A DNA stretch of 64,000 nucleotides from Isoperla grammatica (lineage: Eukaryota > Arthropoda > Insecta > Plecoptera > Perlodidae). Shown in pieces: positions 28,740 through 42,300 of this stretch. The translations under genes were made by a program, and so were the position numbers. Location: NCBI GenBank assembly GCA_945910005.1, contig OX246746.1, forward strand, positions 19,808,616 through 19,872,615, read 5' to 3'. Each line of letters begins with the position of its first letter. Positions within the stretch are counted from its first letter, which is position 1. The notes under the pieces are model-generated. The model ran no database searches. It saw only the letters and a program-made list of their open reading frames with translations, and was not told where the DNA came from.

Positions 28740-31700
28740 AAATTACGTGCACATATTTAAAATAAATCCACTTGTAATACAATTCTTAACTAAATCTCTA
28801 TAAGAATGAAAACAACTATATGATGCTTGTTTTTGTTTTGTTTTCGAATTATGTTGCCTTGTGTTTTGGAGTGTTGTGTGAGATTACACTAGTGATAACT
28901 GAATCTAAAGATAGGATGGCAAACGAATGGCACAACAAAATATTGCTTGAAAACCAAAAAAGTTTCAGGAACAATCTTCCTTACTCCATCACATGGGAGA
29001 AGTGGAAGGCGAGAAGGGGAAATAGAAAAGGAGGGGAGGAATCTGTTTTAGTAAACTATCTCCCCCCCCCCCCCCATTCAACAAGCCTTTGAACACGTTC
29101 CTACGCGCCAGAGCAAACATTAGAAATCGTTCGTATTTACCTTTGGGTAGGTAGATCATAACTTCTACTGGATCTTTAGAATATGCACCTCATTTAGACA
29201 CTTTTGTAGACCCTTCAGTTCAGTAGAACTTGTAGATCGAAAAACTACGCACTCATAAACCAATCAATACATTGCTGAAATGTTTATGGCTACATTGGGT
29301 CTGTAAACTGGATTATGACAACAAAACACTAATGGCTTCAATATATACAGTCCACACTAAATGGTTGTCAATGGCATGATGGTCCCTGCAATAAAGACAG
29401 AGGTCTGGACCAAGCAAGGGGCTATAAAAGGTGGCCAAACAAATGTAAGTATATTCTAATGCTTACGACAGAGTGCAATAGGCCTACCTACAATCTTTGC
29501 TTGGTTACCTAGAAATTCCTAGCACAGCTGACGTGACTAGTAACAAACAAGGCTTGTGTACGCACTCGAAGCGCACACAGGAGTACACCAGGGCCTATAT
29601 TATTGTGCAGTTGGACACATTTTGCGAAATTGGGAATATCACTTGTGCATTTAGAAATCTCTTCGTCTTGTGCAGTTGATAAATGCTTCCAAAGCCAGGT
29701 TTTAAAATTTGAGTTTTCGTTTCAGCATGTTTTTACTAACATTTTACCGTATTTGTGTGTGTTTGTAAGAAAATTAAAAATAACCCTGAAAATTAAAGTA
29801 TTATGCTAATTAACAACCACCATATGGATTACCGGTATAGATTTACATTTGCAAGGTAGTTTGTGCAGTTGGAAAAAATCCATAATACAGGCTCTGGAGT
29901 ACTTTACGGTGCTGCAGTAGTCCTGGATTAGTTTCTTCTGTGTTGTGTTGTATGATTTTAAAAACTATCAATTCATTCACGTTTATATGTGAAAATGTGC
30001 AAAACAATGATAAACGGTTTAGTTAGAATCATGTTATTAAATTCTTAGAAAAAAACAACTAAATACTTCGTATTATGTAATTTGTGCCATTGTTACAAAA
30101 TAGAACAATGAATATTATAATTTAACATTGAAATGTAGGTATGTTGCATCACATAAACCTATGCAGTAAAAGAAATACTCCAACTATTTTTTAAAATGTA
30201 ATAGATATATATTGACACAACGCTCGAAGACACCGGTGGCCCTTTTGAACGTTACTGTGGTACCAATCATTATTTTTGTGCGATTTTTCAAAGTCAAGAG
30301 CGGTCGAGAGACACGTTTTTGTATAGTTTCTCTTGTACTTGTAGTAGGTATATAATAAGTGGGAGGGAGGTACCTGGCCGAACCCCAAAGCTAACAGGTT
30401 GCACTGTCTACATGTATATTGTATATTTGTACAAACTATCAGGACGCTACAGGTGACTGGAAACTGTTGTTTATTGTTAGCGACTGTACGCACTTGTTAG
30501 TTACTGAAAAGGCTATACTATATATATATATTTTCAGCGGGGGCTGTGTGAGTGGACGCTTGTAAGGTGTACTGATGAATAGCACCGGCTTTCTCTGTCC
30601 CAAAGCTGAATGGAATGGCCGACGCACCATGCACCATTGCATTGCGTAGGGGCGGTCCCGTTCTCCTTGTGTTGGGGTGAGTGAGGGTGTTCCATATCAC
30701 TACCCACTCCCACACCCACTCCCGTCGGCTCTCGGGCAGTTCATCTCGTGGCTTTTGCAATACCGCAAATGTTTATACCATTGCATAGATTTATAAGACG
30801 GGATACCATCTGATTTTCAAGATTCGAAGATAAGATAGAAGGCGTGTGCGGCTTCCCGGGTTGCTTTTACGTGAGATTTTATTTTTCCCAGATTGCAGTT
30901 TCTGATTTTTTGCAGTCCTCATTTTCGTTTGAGCTGGGATCGTTAACAAATCAGTTTTGTTATTTTTTCGATTTTGATTTCTTTTCTTTTTCTTTCTTCT
31001 TTTTTCACTTGTATATATATATTTCCACATATATTTTTCCATGTATATTTTTATATTTGTATTTCTCCTTCATGTTTCTTCATGTTTCTAGTTGTTGATT
31101 TTGTTTATAGTACAGTACCCTAGTTTGTTTTGCTTTGTTGTTATTGCTATTTATGATTTCATTATTATTGTCCTCCTTTGTAAATCAGTTTTTATAATTG
31201 AATAGGATAGACATTAAATAAAATACATAAATAAAACATCCATCAACACAGGGGTGTATACGTGTGATCCTCCTTGCCATGGGCTGGGTGGACGGCGAAT
31301 CCCTCACCGGAATACATCATCATTGCTTATTAATCGAAATAGGTTTTTTTTAGCGTTTTAAGTTTTAGATGCTAAATCGGTGAATACGTATTTTTCAAAA
31401 TGCTAATATTACAAAAAAAATAAGGCGTTCCCATTCCTATTGAATTGCATTACAATGGAATTGATTTCAAATATCTGCACATAATTTTCAATTAGAAGTG
31501 TAAGAACGCTTTGATTTGATTTTTATATAAACATATATGTATGAAGTATCAGAGTAACGTGCAATCATCAAATCCAATCTTTGAATCAGTGTAAACTCAG
31601 GTACAACCATGTCAGTGTCACAAACACCTACCTGTATGCATAATCAATTAATAGGGGGGAGAGGGGGGGGGCGCCACCCTCATCATTAACACAAAGCAGT

Positions 31701-33395
31701 CTATGATCCCCGTTGAGCAAAGCAATAACACAAAACCCAGACGTGCAATGCACCCGCATGTACCGTCTTCGTACGCATCTTAAAACCTCGGTACCTCACA
31801 CACACACACACACACCTCTCTCTCTTTCACGACACGGTGAACCACTCCGTTCACAAACACGATCATCCTCTTTGTGATATTATGGTTATGACAACATAAT
31901 ACAGTCCACACAAGACGTCTCTTTTGCAAAAACATAAACGAAATAATAGTAAATAGAAACTAGCCTATACGCAACGCCGGTGTCCTGGTCGGCTCCATTC
32001 AGTATAAGAGATCACACGGTATGTTTTTAGGGTGGTTAGTATTCCTTATTGTTCATTCTTCTTGGCACTTGTCTCATAGATCAGTGTGGGCATCTCCCCC
32101 TCCCCTACCCCTCCCCCTCCCCCACCCTTGCCAAGCCCAACTAAATGGCGCCCAACCCTCGAAATATTTCGGCTCCTTAGTCCACCTCAAACCCAAAAGC
32201 CTCTCTTTCATTTTTTCATGGGAAGTAGGGTGGGTTGTGTTTAGGGTGGTTTTCTTATAGTCATTCTTGGAACCATTGCTTACTTCTTACACACTACGCC
32301 GTGTTATTGTTTTGGGCCATGCTGTACTTTCCCATGTGCCGGGATGGAATTCAACACACCCATGTTGGAATATGTAGGAGTTAAATTACTACAACAGAGC
32401 GACCCGAAAATAAGAGGGGAAAACATTTTATACCAATAAATTGAATTGGATTTTCTGAGGAAGCTCCGATCACAATATTCCTTCTTCAATTAGAAATAAA
32501 TTAATTGGCAATATACATAGGCAAATAACTGTTAGAATATATTACGTGGCGTGTTCACATTTCAGTGAATGAATGAAGCAAGGCTTGACAATCAATGAAT
32601 ATGACAAGTCCTTGACCATGATTGAGGGATTCCCGCGCTTTCATATTCCGAGGAGGGAGTAATGCAATATTTCTTATGTTAATGAAAATACATTCGTATT
32701 TAAAGAAGTAATTCAATTAAAATACAATAATTCATAAATTACAACAGAATGCAACACTAAGATAGGTAATGTACACCCATCTCTTTTCACAAAACCAGAA
32801 TACTATATCATAACATTGCAGTATTGGCGGTTCTGGTTCTGGTTATAATTGAATGATACGGTACTCGGGCCACAGTAACAGGCGCACGCCTGAAATATTA
32901 ATAACGTAACATTTCGCCGACAGCTGAACTGAGTATGAATTCAGCATTGTGCCCCGAAAACCGTATCATTCAATATCCATTGTGATTCACAATTTAAAAA
33001 TTCACGGTCTGGTTATATAACAAAAAAATAACTATCATTGTGATTATTATAAATTGTAATTAAAGCCCCCCTTTCCAACCCCCCCCCCCCCCCTCTTTGA
33101 AAAGAAGTTGAGAAGAAAACTGTTGCCACGAAACTTATTATACCAGGTATTGGGCGTCTATAGAAACATATTTCGTTTGAAAATACAATGAGGAACGGAT
33201 TCTAAATTACTAAACAATTTTCAGGCTAGCTTCCATCATTAAACCTCTTTACAAATGGGAAGTGTATACGTATTAATACGCGTATAAAAACCAGGGTTAA
33301 TTAGACGGGATTCGATACACTGCTATGACGTGACAGAAAGATAACAATTGAGATGGGTGGTGGAACTTAGAAACTATGGGCCAATGTAGAGGTGT
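28740..33395. other. intergenic, no genes recognised
   Basis: AT-rich with poly-C/G tracts near 29061 and 33078, a CA repeat at 31797-31816 and pyrimidine-rich CTCCCC runs near 32097-32128. The block 30960-31235 (T-rich, ending TAAATAAAATACATAAATAA) resembles a non-LTR element 3' end but cannot be proven. Open frames here have no domain signature. Confidence 0.45.
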
Positions 33396-33990
33396 GGGGG
33401 GGGCACGGAACTGCTCCCACACGGAACCACTCCCACATGGAACTGATCCCACACGGAACAACTCCCACACGGAACTGATCCCACACGGAACAACTCCCAC
33501 ACGGAACTGATCCCACACGGAACAACTCCCACACGGAACTGATCCCACACGGAACTACTCCCACACGGAACTACTCCCACACGGAACAACTCCCACACGG
33601 AACTGCTCCCACACGGAAAAACTTCCACATAGTAACATCAAACGGAACTGCTCGCTACGGAATAACTTCCACAAGAAACAGAACCCTCACCGAATAACTC
33701 CCACACGAAACAGCTCCCTCATCGGAATAACTCCCACATGGAACAACCTCCTCCTCAGAGAACAACTCTAACTCCTATTCGGAATAACTCTTACAAGGAA
33801 CAACTCCCACATGGAATAACTCCACATGACACATGTTATAGTCCCGAAGGTAGCCGAGCAGTGCTGCGTTGGCAAATCTTAATATTGATTTTGATGGTCG
33901 TTATATACACCAAATTTGCATAGTATGGGTTAGTTTACAATAGGTTAGATGTGTATAACGAATATCAAAATCAGTATTGAACATTTGGAA
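33396..33990. mobile_element. foldback-like element, locus 2, with expanded 16-bp array
   Basis: About 20 units of ACGGAACTGATCCCAC or ACGGAACAACTCCCAC alternate, giving a 32-bp higher-order period at 33420-33545, and decay rightward. The shared core TCCCGAAGGTAGCCGAGCAG follows at about 33843, and then a reversed partial arm (GTATAACGAATATCAAAATC) ends near 33985. It has the same architecture as locus 1 but only one arm is expanded. Confidence 0.78.
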
Positions 33991-34745
33991 ACTTCCTTGG
34001 GTTTAGTACAAAATAAGAAATTGTATAATTAAAAAAAAATGTAGGCACGTATTTTGCAGAATTTTTACCTAAAGTACAAACAAACCCTATTTTTACAAGG
34101 CACAGTGCTTTCATCAGACCAGTTGTTTCGAATTTCGATTCCCACCGACTGACCTTGTATCGAAGATTTCCCTCAGCCATGAAACGGCCCTTGGGCTCTC
34201 CTCCTTCCAACAATACAAACACCCTAATAAATAACCTGCACAACGACAATACCCTGTGGCGCTATCCAGTATTCAGTATATACTAAACAAATACCGACAT
34301 AACTGTACTTTGATCTCTATATTTTGGTCAGAGTTCGGTTCCGAATTGCGGCCATATTGCCATTGGTAATATTTTCAAGTATGTGGCCATGGAGAAACAG
34401 AAACAAAACACTTCATTTCGGTGTGTTTTTTAAATAAAATGTATTTGTCTGGCAAGTTGTGAGATATTATTGTCAAATTAATTCGAAACACTGTTTTTAC
34501 GCAATTAAATATTATACCCGCTGATCTTCTAGGTTATAATGGCCGCTGTTACTTTACGTGTGAGAACTATGATGTCGAAAAGTGCTGTTGTCAATGTTGT
34601 CGTGACTTGAACTGTTGCCTGTTGGACACTAGTACGATGAGGGTAGTTGTATCTTGCGTCCTGTGCGTGGACGGGACTGAGATCTGAAAGATTGCACAAT
34701 TGACTACCGACTGATGTACAGTCAGTCATAAAACGAATGTCAGGT
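33991..34745. other. intergenic, nothing recognised
   Basis: Mixed-composition sequence between the foldback element and the SINE pair. Open frames on the minus strand have no recognisable domain. Confidence 0.45.
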
Positions 34746-34768
34746 GTACGACGGGGGCCCCAGCATAG

Positions 34769-34873
34769 AAAACCCTCGGAAAACCCCTTCAGTCACGATT
34801 TGCCGGTGACCGGAATCGAACCAGGCAACCTCCCAAATTAGATCTCACATCTTACCGCTGAGCTACCAAAACC
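34769..34873 (-). mobile_element. tRNA-derived SINE, copy B (truncated)
   Basis: The minus strand carries A- and B-box-like sequence (complement of CCGGAATCGAACC and CTTACCGCTGAGCTACC). The body stops after the CCTTCAGTCA block. It abuts copy C head to head. Confidence 0.8.
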
Positions 34874-35150
34874 GATAGAGGTGGCTCAGCAGTAAGACCC
34901 ATGGACTCTAATTCGGATGGTCGCCGGTTCGATTCCGGTCACCGGCAATCCTGACTGAAGGTTTTTTCAGAGGTTTTCCTCAGTCGTAAAGGCGAATGCT
35001 GGAATTGAGTCTACTATCAGCACTCAGACATTCCTTCCCAACTATCCACATCACCCCAATACACCTACAATAGTTAGTCACCTGAAGAGGAGCACATCAG
35101 GTTAATCAAAGCTGGTGTGCACCCTATAACGAGTATTCCTACGAAACATT

Positions 35151-35157
<7 letters not shown>
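34874..35157 (+). mobile_element. tRNA-derived SINE, copy C (full length)
   Basis: GATAGAGGTGGCTCAGCAGT, B-box GGTTCGATTCCGG, shared body through CCTTCCCAACTATCC, a conserved 3' region (GTCACCTGAAGAGGAGCACA, GGTGTGCACCCTA) and then a TTATTA tail that has grown into a long microsatellite. This copy and 58670-58950 define the full family, about 280 bp. Confidence 0.88.
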
Positions 35158-35710
<553 letters not shown>

Positions 35711-38700
35711 GAGTGAAATGTATGGCTAGTTGGGATGAGGTCAATAACATATTTCTGCAAAATGATTCCATCGAATGTACGTACATTGATGACATTAGCG
35801 GCTGGTATGAGACAGGCGGCCGCGATCTGTCTACAGTCTCTAAGATTATTCACATTAATATTAGATCGTTAAAAAAACATTGGAACGAGTTATGTTGTAT
35901 TTTGCAAGATTACTTAGGATCAATAGATGTTTTAGTTATAAGTGAAATTTCTAATTGTGATGTTAATTTATATAATTTGCAGGGGTATCAAAAAATATCA
36001 AAACAAAGAATAAACAGAATAGGTGGTGGCATACTTATATTTGTTAAAGAAACATTAAAATTTGCTGAAATTAACGTTGATTTTTTGAATGCAGAAGCGC
36101 TTTGTGGTACTATTTATCTTAATAACACATGTGTTCATTTGTTAGCTTTGTATCGTCCTCCTAACTTAAGTCGTTTAAACTTTATTGAAGAACTAGATGT
36201 GTTTTTAGGGAAATGTTTTGGCATTAATGGGATCATAGTTGGGGACGTCAATATAAATTTACTTGATACTTTGGACAGATATACTGTTATGTATGAAGAT
36301 GTGTTGGCCGCACACGGTTTTAGTAAATGCATTACTAAAAGTACACGCGAAGAGTATATTTCTGGTAGGTTTGTGTCATCTTGTATTGATCACATTTTTT
36401 TGCGTGGAAGTTTCTCGTCATGTGAATCCGCTATCCTTACCACTAAAGTCTCTGACCACTATATGGTGCTTACTTGTTTAGGGTTTATAGGAAAGTCTCT
36501 CAACGTTAATACGCATAATAATCATTCTAATGACAATAACATCTCTGTCGCAATTACGCTTAACGAAAGAAAATTAAAGCATAACTTGTCTAATATTAAC
36601 TGGAACTTAGCTTGTGATGCCGATGATCCAGAAGAAATATACACTATAATATCTAGACAGTTTACAGAAGCTTATGACAGTTCTATCTTCAGGGGGAATA
36701 AAATACCTAAGTCAAGAGATAGACCTCGCAAAATATGGGTGTCTGACGAACTTGTTATTATGACGAAAGTTAGAGATAGACTTTTTAAAGATTGGAAAAA
36801 CTGTATCCTTGGTGAAAAGAAAACCCGTCTTAGAACGGAGTATAATGCGTACAGGAATAAAGTTACAAAAGCTATAAACAAAGCAAAGATAAAGTTTTAT
36901 CGCGAGTTAATTCTAAACGCACGAGGGGACTTAAAAGAGACGTGGCAAATTATCAACCAGATCACTGGAAAAAAGAAACGAATGTCAGTTGATGACGTAA
37001 TCAATAAATTTTTGTGTAAAGACGTAGATGTGAACCTAGTTGTAAACAATTTTGTGAATTCATTTGTTGACGAAATAAGTACGTTGAAACATGATTGTGA
37101 CGTTGTTACATTGCAGCGAGCTCAGAATGTCAATATCCCAGTGAGTCAATCGTTTTTCATGAAACCAGTTACTCTTCCAACTGTTAGGGAAATGATCGAC
37201 TCACTTAATGTAAATAAACAGCCAGGTGTAGATAAGATACGTGTTCAAGACCTGCAATTTGTCAAGGACTCTATTGCTCCTGTACTAGTCGTGTTAATAA
37301 ACAAATCGATGGAGACCGGTATCATCCCTAAGCGCCTCAAAAAATCAATAATTAAACCAATATATAAGAAGGGTGACCATACGCTTTACTCTAATTACAG
37401 ACCTATTGCAATATTGCCAAGTATTGAGAAACTTTTAGAAAGACATGTTGCTAACAACTTGATCGAATACTTAAATAAATACGGGATTATAAATAGTAAA
37501 CAATTTGGTTTTCAAAAAGGAAAGAGTACCTCCACACTGTTATTAGAGTTCTCCAATTACGTCAATTCTAAACTTAACGACAATATGCAAGTTTTGGCAT
37601 TATTTGTAGATTTCAGTAAAGCATTCGATACCCTCAACCATCAGAAACTATTACGAGCTTTAGAGTCAATTGGCATCCGTGGAATTGCGTTAGACTGGTT
37701 TAAAAATTATTTAACTAATAGATTTATGCAGGTTAAAGTAAACGGCCAATCAAGTGAAGAAAGACCTTGTGATTCTGGGGTCCCACAAGGGTCTATTTTG
37801 GGACCGACTCTATTTTTGATTTATGTTAATTTTATGTCCAAATGTCTTATTTTTTGCATTATTTTATCTTATGCTGACGATACTGTCTTACTTGCCGTGC
37901 ATTCAGATATTCGTATTGCACAAGAAATGTTGCAAACTGATTTTAATAACCTTCTGCGTTGGAATCACGATAATGAATTAGTAATTAACTCGTCTAAAAC
38001 TAAAGTTTTACATATTTCTTCTCCCCATAATCGTGAAAGAGACTTTCCTATAAATATCATTTATCATGATTTTAATTGCCTTCATAATGTGGATGAAGTG
38101 ACATATTGTGATTGCAGTTTAAAAATAGAATGTGTGGACGAGTATGAGTACCTGGGCGTAATTGTTGATCGTAACTTTTCTTGGAGAAATCATATTGATA
38201 CACTATGTAATAAACTACGCTCATGCTCTTCTCGATTGTATGCACTTAAATATATTCTGCCCTTTACATTATTTAGAGCCGTTTATCAATCTATGGCCGA
38301 ATCATTAATTTTATATGGCATTCTAGCTTGGGGCAATGCTTCGCGGTGCCATACGCAAAGGGTTGAAGACCTACAAGTTAGAATGCTAAAAATGGTAATA
38401 TGCGACATCAAAATCGATACTACACTTTCTAGAAAACAAATATTTTCATTTTGTAATATACTGCCAATTTATTCTTTATTCGTATATAGATTTTTGTTGT
38501 ACTTTTATTTTAAACCGGATTTTAAGATCCCTATGGACACCTGTAAGGAGACAAGGCTCAAAGTGGCGGGCACCTTACAAGTTCCTAATTATACTAACAA
38601 ATATGGCCAACGCTCTTTGTCTTATTCTGTGCCAACTATATTTAATATGCTACCATCCTCACTCAAAACCCTGTCGTCTATTTCTAAAATTAAATCTGAA

Positions 38701-38965
38701 CTAAAAACACATCTACTTTCTGACACCTTTTTACTGTGAATGTTCCGTTTATATTTTAATTACTGTAAACAAGTTAATTCTGCATTTGTATTGATTTTTG
38801 TAAAGTTCACTTTCTTAGTAGTTTCAAGTATTTAGTTCTATACATTATTTTGTTATTGTAAATACATGTTCCGTTTTCTGTTCTGTTCTGTCACTATGTA
38901 TAATATTTTTTATTATGTACCACAGTTAAGCCAAGTCTTGGCTTTGTGGGTTCTTGGAGTCATAA

Positions 38966-38996
<31 letters not shown>
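35711..38996 (+). mobile_element. APE-type non-LTR retrotransposon (LINE), nearly full ORF2
   Basis: One uninterrupted ORF, a short AT-rich 3' UTR with a GCCAAGTCTTGGC hairpin near 38933, then TAAATAAA and a ~29-A tail. The 5' end abuts the TTA microsatellite, no ORF1 is present and no target duplication is visible, so it is probably 5'-truncated just upstream of ORF2 or inserted into the microsatellite. The endonuclease plus RT order and the hairpin end suggest the Jockey/CR1/L2 group; the clade is not decidable without a tree. Confidence 0.88.
35713..38739 (+). CDS. LINE ORF2: AP-type endonuclease and reverse transcriptase
   Basis: 1008 codons with no internal stop. Endonuclease landmarks: HINIRSL at 47-53, E78 in VISEI, G177-D178-x-N180 in VGDVNINLL, IDHIF at 225-229, SDH at 247-249. 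RT landmarks: D633 in FVDFSKAFDTL, GVPQGSILGPTLF before the catalytic YADD at 720-723, then the thumb with EYLGVIVD. It provides target nicking and target-primed reverse transcription in this element class. The filter GDVNIN has Val where GDFN is usual. Codon use is AT-rich, unlike the nompC exons. The start chosen is the first Met; the true start may be upstream and lost. Confidence 0.92.
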   Translation: MKCMASWDEVNNIFLQNDSIECTYIDDISGWYETGGRDLSTVSKIIHINIRSLKKHWNELCCILQDYLGSIDVLVISEISNCDVNLYNLQGYQKISKQRINRIGGGILIFVKETLKFAEINVDFLNAEALCGTIYLNNTCVHLLALYRPPNLSRLNFIEELDVFLGKCFGINGIIVGDVNINLLDTLDRYTVMYEDVLAAHGFSKCITKSTREEYISGRFVSSCIDHIFLRGSFSSCESAILTTKVSDHYMVLTCLGFIGKSLNVNTHNNHSNDNNISVAITLNERKLKHNLSNINWNLACDADDPEEIYTIISRQFTEAYDSSIFRGNKIPKSRDRPRKIWVSDELVIMTKVRDRLFKDWKNCILGEKKTRLRTEYNAYRNKVTKAINKAKIKFYRELILNARGDLKETWQIINQITGKKKRMSVDDVINKFLCKDVDVNLVVNNFVNSFVDEISTLKHDCDVVTLQRAQNVNIPVSQSFFMKPVTLPTVREMIDSLNVNKQPGVDKIRVQDLQFVKDSIAPVLVVLINKSMETGIIPKRLKKSIIKPIYKKGDHTLYSNYRPIAILPSIEKLLERHVANNLIEYLNKYGIINSKQFGFQKGKSTSTLLLEFSNYVNSKLNDNMQVLALFVDFSKAFDTLNHQKLLRALESIGIRGIALDWFKNYLTNRFMQVKVNGQSSEERPCDSGVPQGSILGPTLFLIYVNFMSKCLIFCIILSYADDTVLLAVHSDIRIAQEMLQTDFNNLLRWNHDNELVINSSKTKVLHISSPHNRERDFPINIIYHDFNCLHNVDEVTYCDCSLKIECVDEYEYLGVIVDRNFSWRNHIDTLCNKLRSCSSRLYALKYILPFTLFRAVYQSMAESLILYGILAWGNASRCHTQRVEDLQVRMLKMVICDIKIDTTLSRKQIFSFCNILPIYSLFVYRFLLYFYFKPDFKIPMDTCKETRLKVAGTLQVPNYTNKYGQRSLSYSVPTIFNMLPSSLKTLSSISKIKSELKTHLLSDTFLL

Positions 38997-38998
<2 letters not shown>

Positions 38999-41900
38999 GC
39001 TGCACTACGTAAAGAAAGAGAGCAATAACAAGGCGTGCATGTCAGGTGGTTTTTGATCTCTCTGTTTAGCACACGCCGTGCTTGGGCCGTACAGTGACGA
39101 CGCTACGACACTAAATCACGGGATGTAGCACATGTTCTCCTGTGTTCCTGGGTGGTGCACAGGAAGGAAGGTGGGGGTGGGGATGGAGACTGGAGATTCG
39201 ACATGAGTTGTAATATATTGTGGGAATGCCATAAGCTACAGGCCTCCATCCGCTTGAAAACGAAATTCTCTGTGCCACTTTGCGCTTCTTTGTTAGTAGA
39301 GCGGCCTCGCGCCCCATTGAACACGCTTTAATGGGGGTGACTGAAAACAACTTGTACTAGACGTTCTGCAAACATACGACGCGTCAAGGGAATCGCGTTG
39401 CCGTAGGTCCGGGCCTTGGGGGGGGGGGGGGGAGGGGGTGCCGCACCCTCGGGGATAATTTAATGAGCACCAATAGTATAAAGAACAAAGTCGCATTCCT
39501 CTGCGTTCCCATATTGAGAGATTCCACGTTCAGCTGGTGTTTAGTGTTATCAATGAAAACAACAAAGGGCGGGTATGGTGGGAACGGACGAGTGCCCAAC
39601 CTAAATCACCGGTCATACTAGTATCTAATTATTGGAAGTAACACAGGTTCTGTTCTAGCGGCTGCTCTCTTAACGTACAGTAGACCAAGAATGTAGATTG
39701 TAGAAGGTACAAAACATGTGAGAGAAATATTTTATCCTGAAATGCTGGCAAATACAGTCAATTGCGGTTTAAATCGTGTAATATTCTACAAGGCAAAATT
39801 GTATGATTTCCAGAATTTAAGACACTTTTTAATTACTAATTTAATAGCAGATAATATATCTGAATAGGTAGTAGGTAAAGATAGCAAAGAATAGTTGCAA
39901 AGCAAATATTATGCTACCATTTTGGCAGCAAGCAGGCGCGTTGGAACTTTTTGATTTACGGGGGGGGGGGGGGCAGTTTCATACTCACTAAAAGGCAATG
40001 GTAAAAAAAAAAAATGGGATACAAAAAGTTGGGTTATATAATATGTATGATACAAAATTTAAGAGGTTACCAATGTCAGAATTACACGTGCCTCACTTGG
40101 TTAATCGTGGTCACAAGATCGCGATGTATGTACGGCCAGTAAGAACTTGAATGGCGGAATCCAGGAAACCATGACATATCGATTTTGAACAAATACTTTC
40201 GGCGGGAGAATTTAAACACTTGCCGGACGCATCTAATACGTCCGTAACACACACAGGACGTCGCAAACGGACGTATTAGATGCGTCCGTAACAGTGAAGC
40301 GGTTTACATAATTTCAATGGACGTATATTTTTGATGTTGTTAGTATCTCAGGCGAAAACTGAAAGGACTAGCATGTATAGCAATCTTACCTTATCCGTGG
40401 TGCTTGTTTAGGTTACATTTTTAATAGACAACAGATTCACGGAGCAACCCCGAAAACATTACGCATATATATTCATTCACTGCGATGATGCTTTTCTAGA
40501 GTAGTGTTTTTCAGTCTGACACCGCGTTTAACAAAACTAGTTATACCAGCCCTTCCTTCAAAAAGTCTGGGGAGCGTCGGAAACTGCGACAGGTTTTTCG
40601 TTCGGCACATAAAGAAAATTTGGTACTGATGGACGTAACGATTTGGTTTAGAATATTTGTAGAAGTATGCTTAATTCAGTAGAGGTAATATAATTAAAAT
40701 ATTATATATTTCACTTTGCAGGCAAGACGATGACATTTTCTGTTCTGTGTACTCTACAGTTTATGAAATAAGTAAAACTAACTTAGATGTAAACAAAAAA
40801 ATGTTGGGATGCAAATATATCCTCCGGGTAAGAATTGCGATGCGGCAGAAAAAAATGTGGAATTTGATTCGCTTTTTGGTGGTGTATTTCTAAATAACAT
40901 ACAGTGGAACGAACTGTGAGTGGGGGGGGGGGGATGCCATCTCCCAAAAATTGTATTGGTAGGTACCCGTTTGTTTGACCATCTCCCCGAAGAGAGACAA
41001 ACTGTCTGCACAGTATTCCTTTCTTTAGAACTAATAACTTGTTACAAAACGTGAAAACACGTCGTTAATTAAGAATAATCAACAGCGCGTAAGGCCAATA
41101 TAGGGCCGTTTCAAGTGAGAATGCTCGAAGCGCCACGATGGCCATACGCACCCCAGTCCCAAAGTGGAGATCGAGTAAGTTTTGGACCCAACCCAATACT
41201 AAGGTTTGTGTGTGTTGCAATTACAATACATTTACAAAATTACTTAAATAAATAGAGCTTTTACACGTATTATCAACAACTTTAGACGAAGATGGCCCTT
41301 TAGAAATTGTTCACGATCGACCAAGAACCCCCCCCCCCCCCCCCCCCCTCCGCCTGGTTGTATTTATAATAGCTGTTCGTAATTTGTCGGCATCAGAAAT
41401 GTATACCATCCCCTCCAAAGAAAAATCTAAAATTCGCCAATCCATAACATATACTCATATATAATTTGGAACAAATAATGTACTATTGTTATTGTTAGCG
41501 CCACTAGAAACAAAGCAAAGTTTTCATTTACTTACTACAGCACAAAAATAATAAGAATCCATAAAAAGATAGATAATGTGAGCATTATTCGTTCAATATG
41601 TGTTCCTTCCTACATGTTAATCGTATTTCAGTCAATTTACATCGCAACGACCAATTCCCAATCATCGCATTGATTAATATAGTGTTTTTGGTTTGGGTAA
41701 TATTATTCAATGTCCTCCAGGCATGGTTTTATTCGAAGAGAATTGGTTTGACAATGCAAAATTAAACTCCACACAAAAACTTTAGTAGCTGGAGGAGACT
41801 TACCGTTGCTAAAACTTGCCAGTGCCGATACATGGTGGTCAATGGTCATCGTAATCACACGCCGCGAGGCGGCCCTGCAATCAATCAACGCACTTAATTA

Positions 41901-42100
41901 ACTAATAGTAATAAAATAATTATATAATAAATTAGGCCGTCAAGAGTGTTAATTTGCACAATTTTTGCTTACGTTTATTATCATCATGGGTGTTTTAAAT
42001 GGGGGGGGGGGGGGGGGGGGCGGCACAATTAAGTGTGTTACATTTGTCATCTTGCAATAAATTACATACGTAAAAATAACATTTTATAGCTTAATTGTAT
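38997..42100. other. intergenic, repeats only
   Basis: Poly-G tracts at about 39419, 39961 and 40921, poly-C at 41329-41348 and poly-G at 42001-42020. The hairpin GGACGCATCTAATACGTCCG with its mirror lies at 40224-40294. The block 40860-41420 resembles 53520-54240 in parts (CCATCTCC, AATAGCTGTTCGTAATTTGT), so it is one diverged transposon copy. No gene recognised. Confidence 0.5.
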
Positions 42101-42104
42101 CTGG

Positions 42105-42300
42105 TAAACGGAATTACCTCCACACGAAACTACTCCCACACGGAATTACTCCCACACGGAATTACTCCCACACGGAATTACTGCCATACGGAACTACTCC
42201 CACACGGAATAACCCCCTCACACGGAAAAAGCCCCACATTTTGCAGTCCCGATGCTAAAGTTCAATATTGATTTTGATATCCGTTATACACACCTAACCA
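42105..42300. mobile_element. foldback-family fragment, locus 3
   Basis: Six to eight units of CACACGGAATTACTCC, then CCCACATTTTGCAGTCCCGA, then TATTGATTTTGATATCCGTT and ATACACACCTAACC. Only one arm is seen; the GGTAGCCGAGCAG core present at the other two loci is deleted here. Confidence 0.7.
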
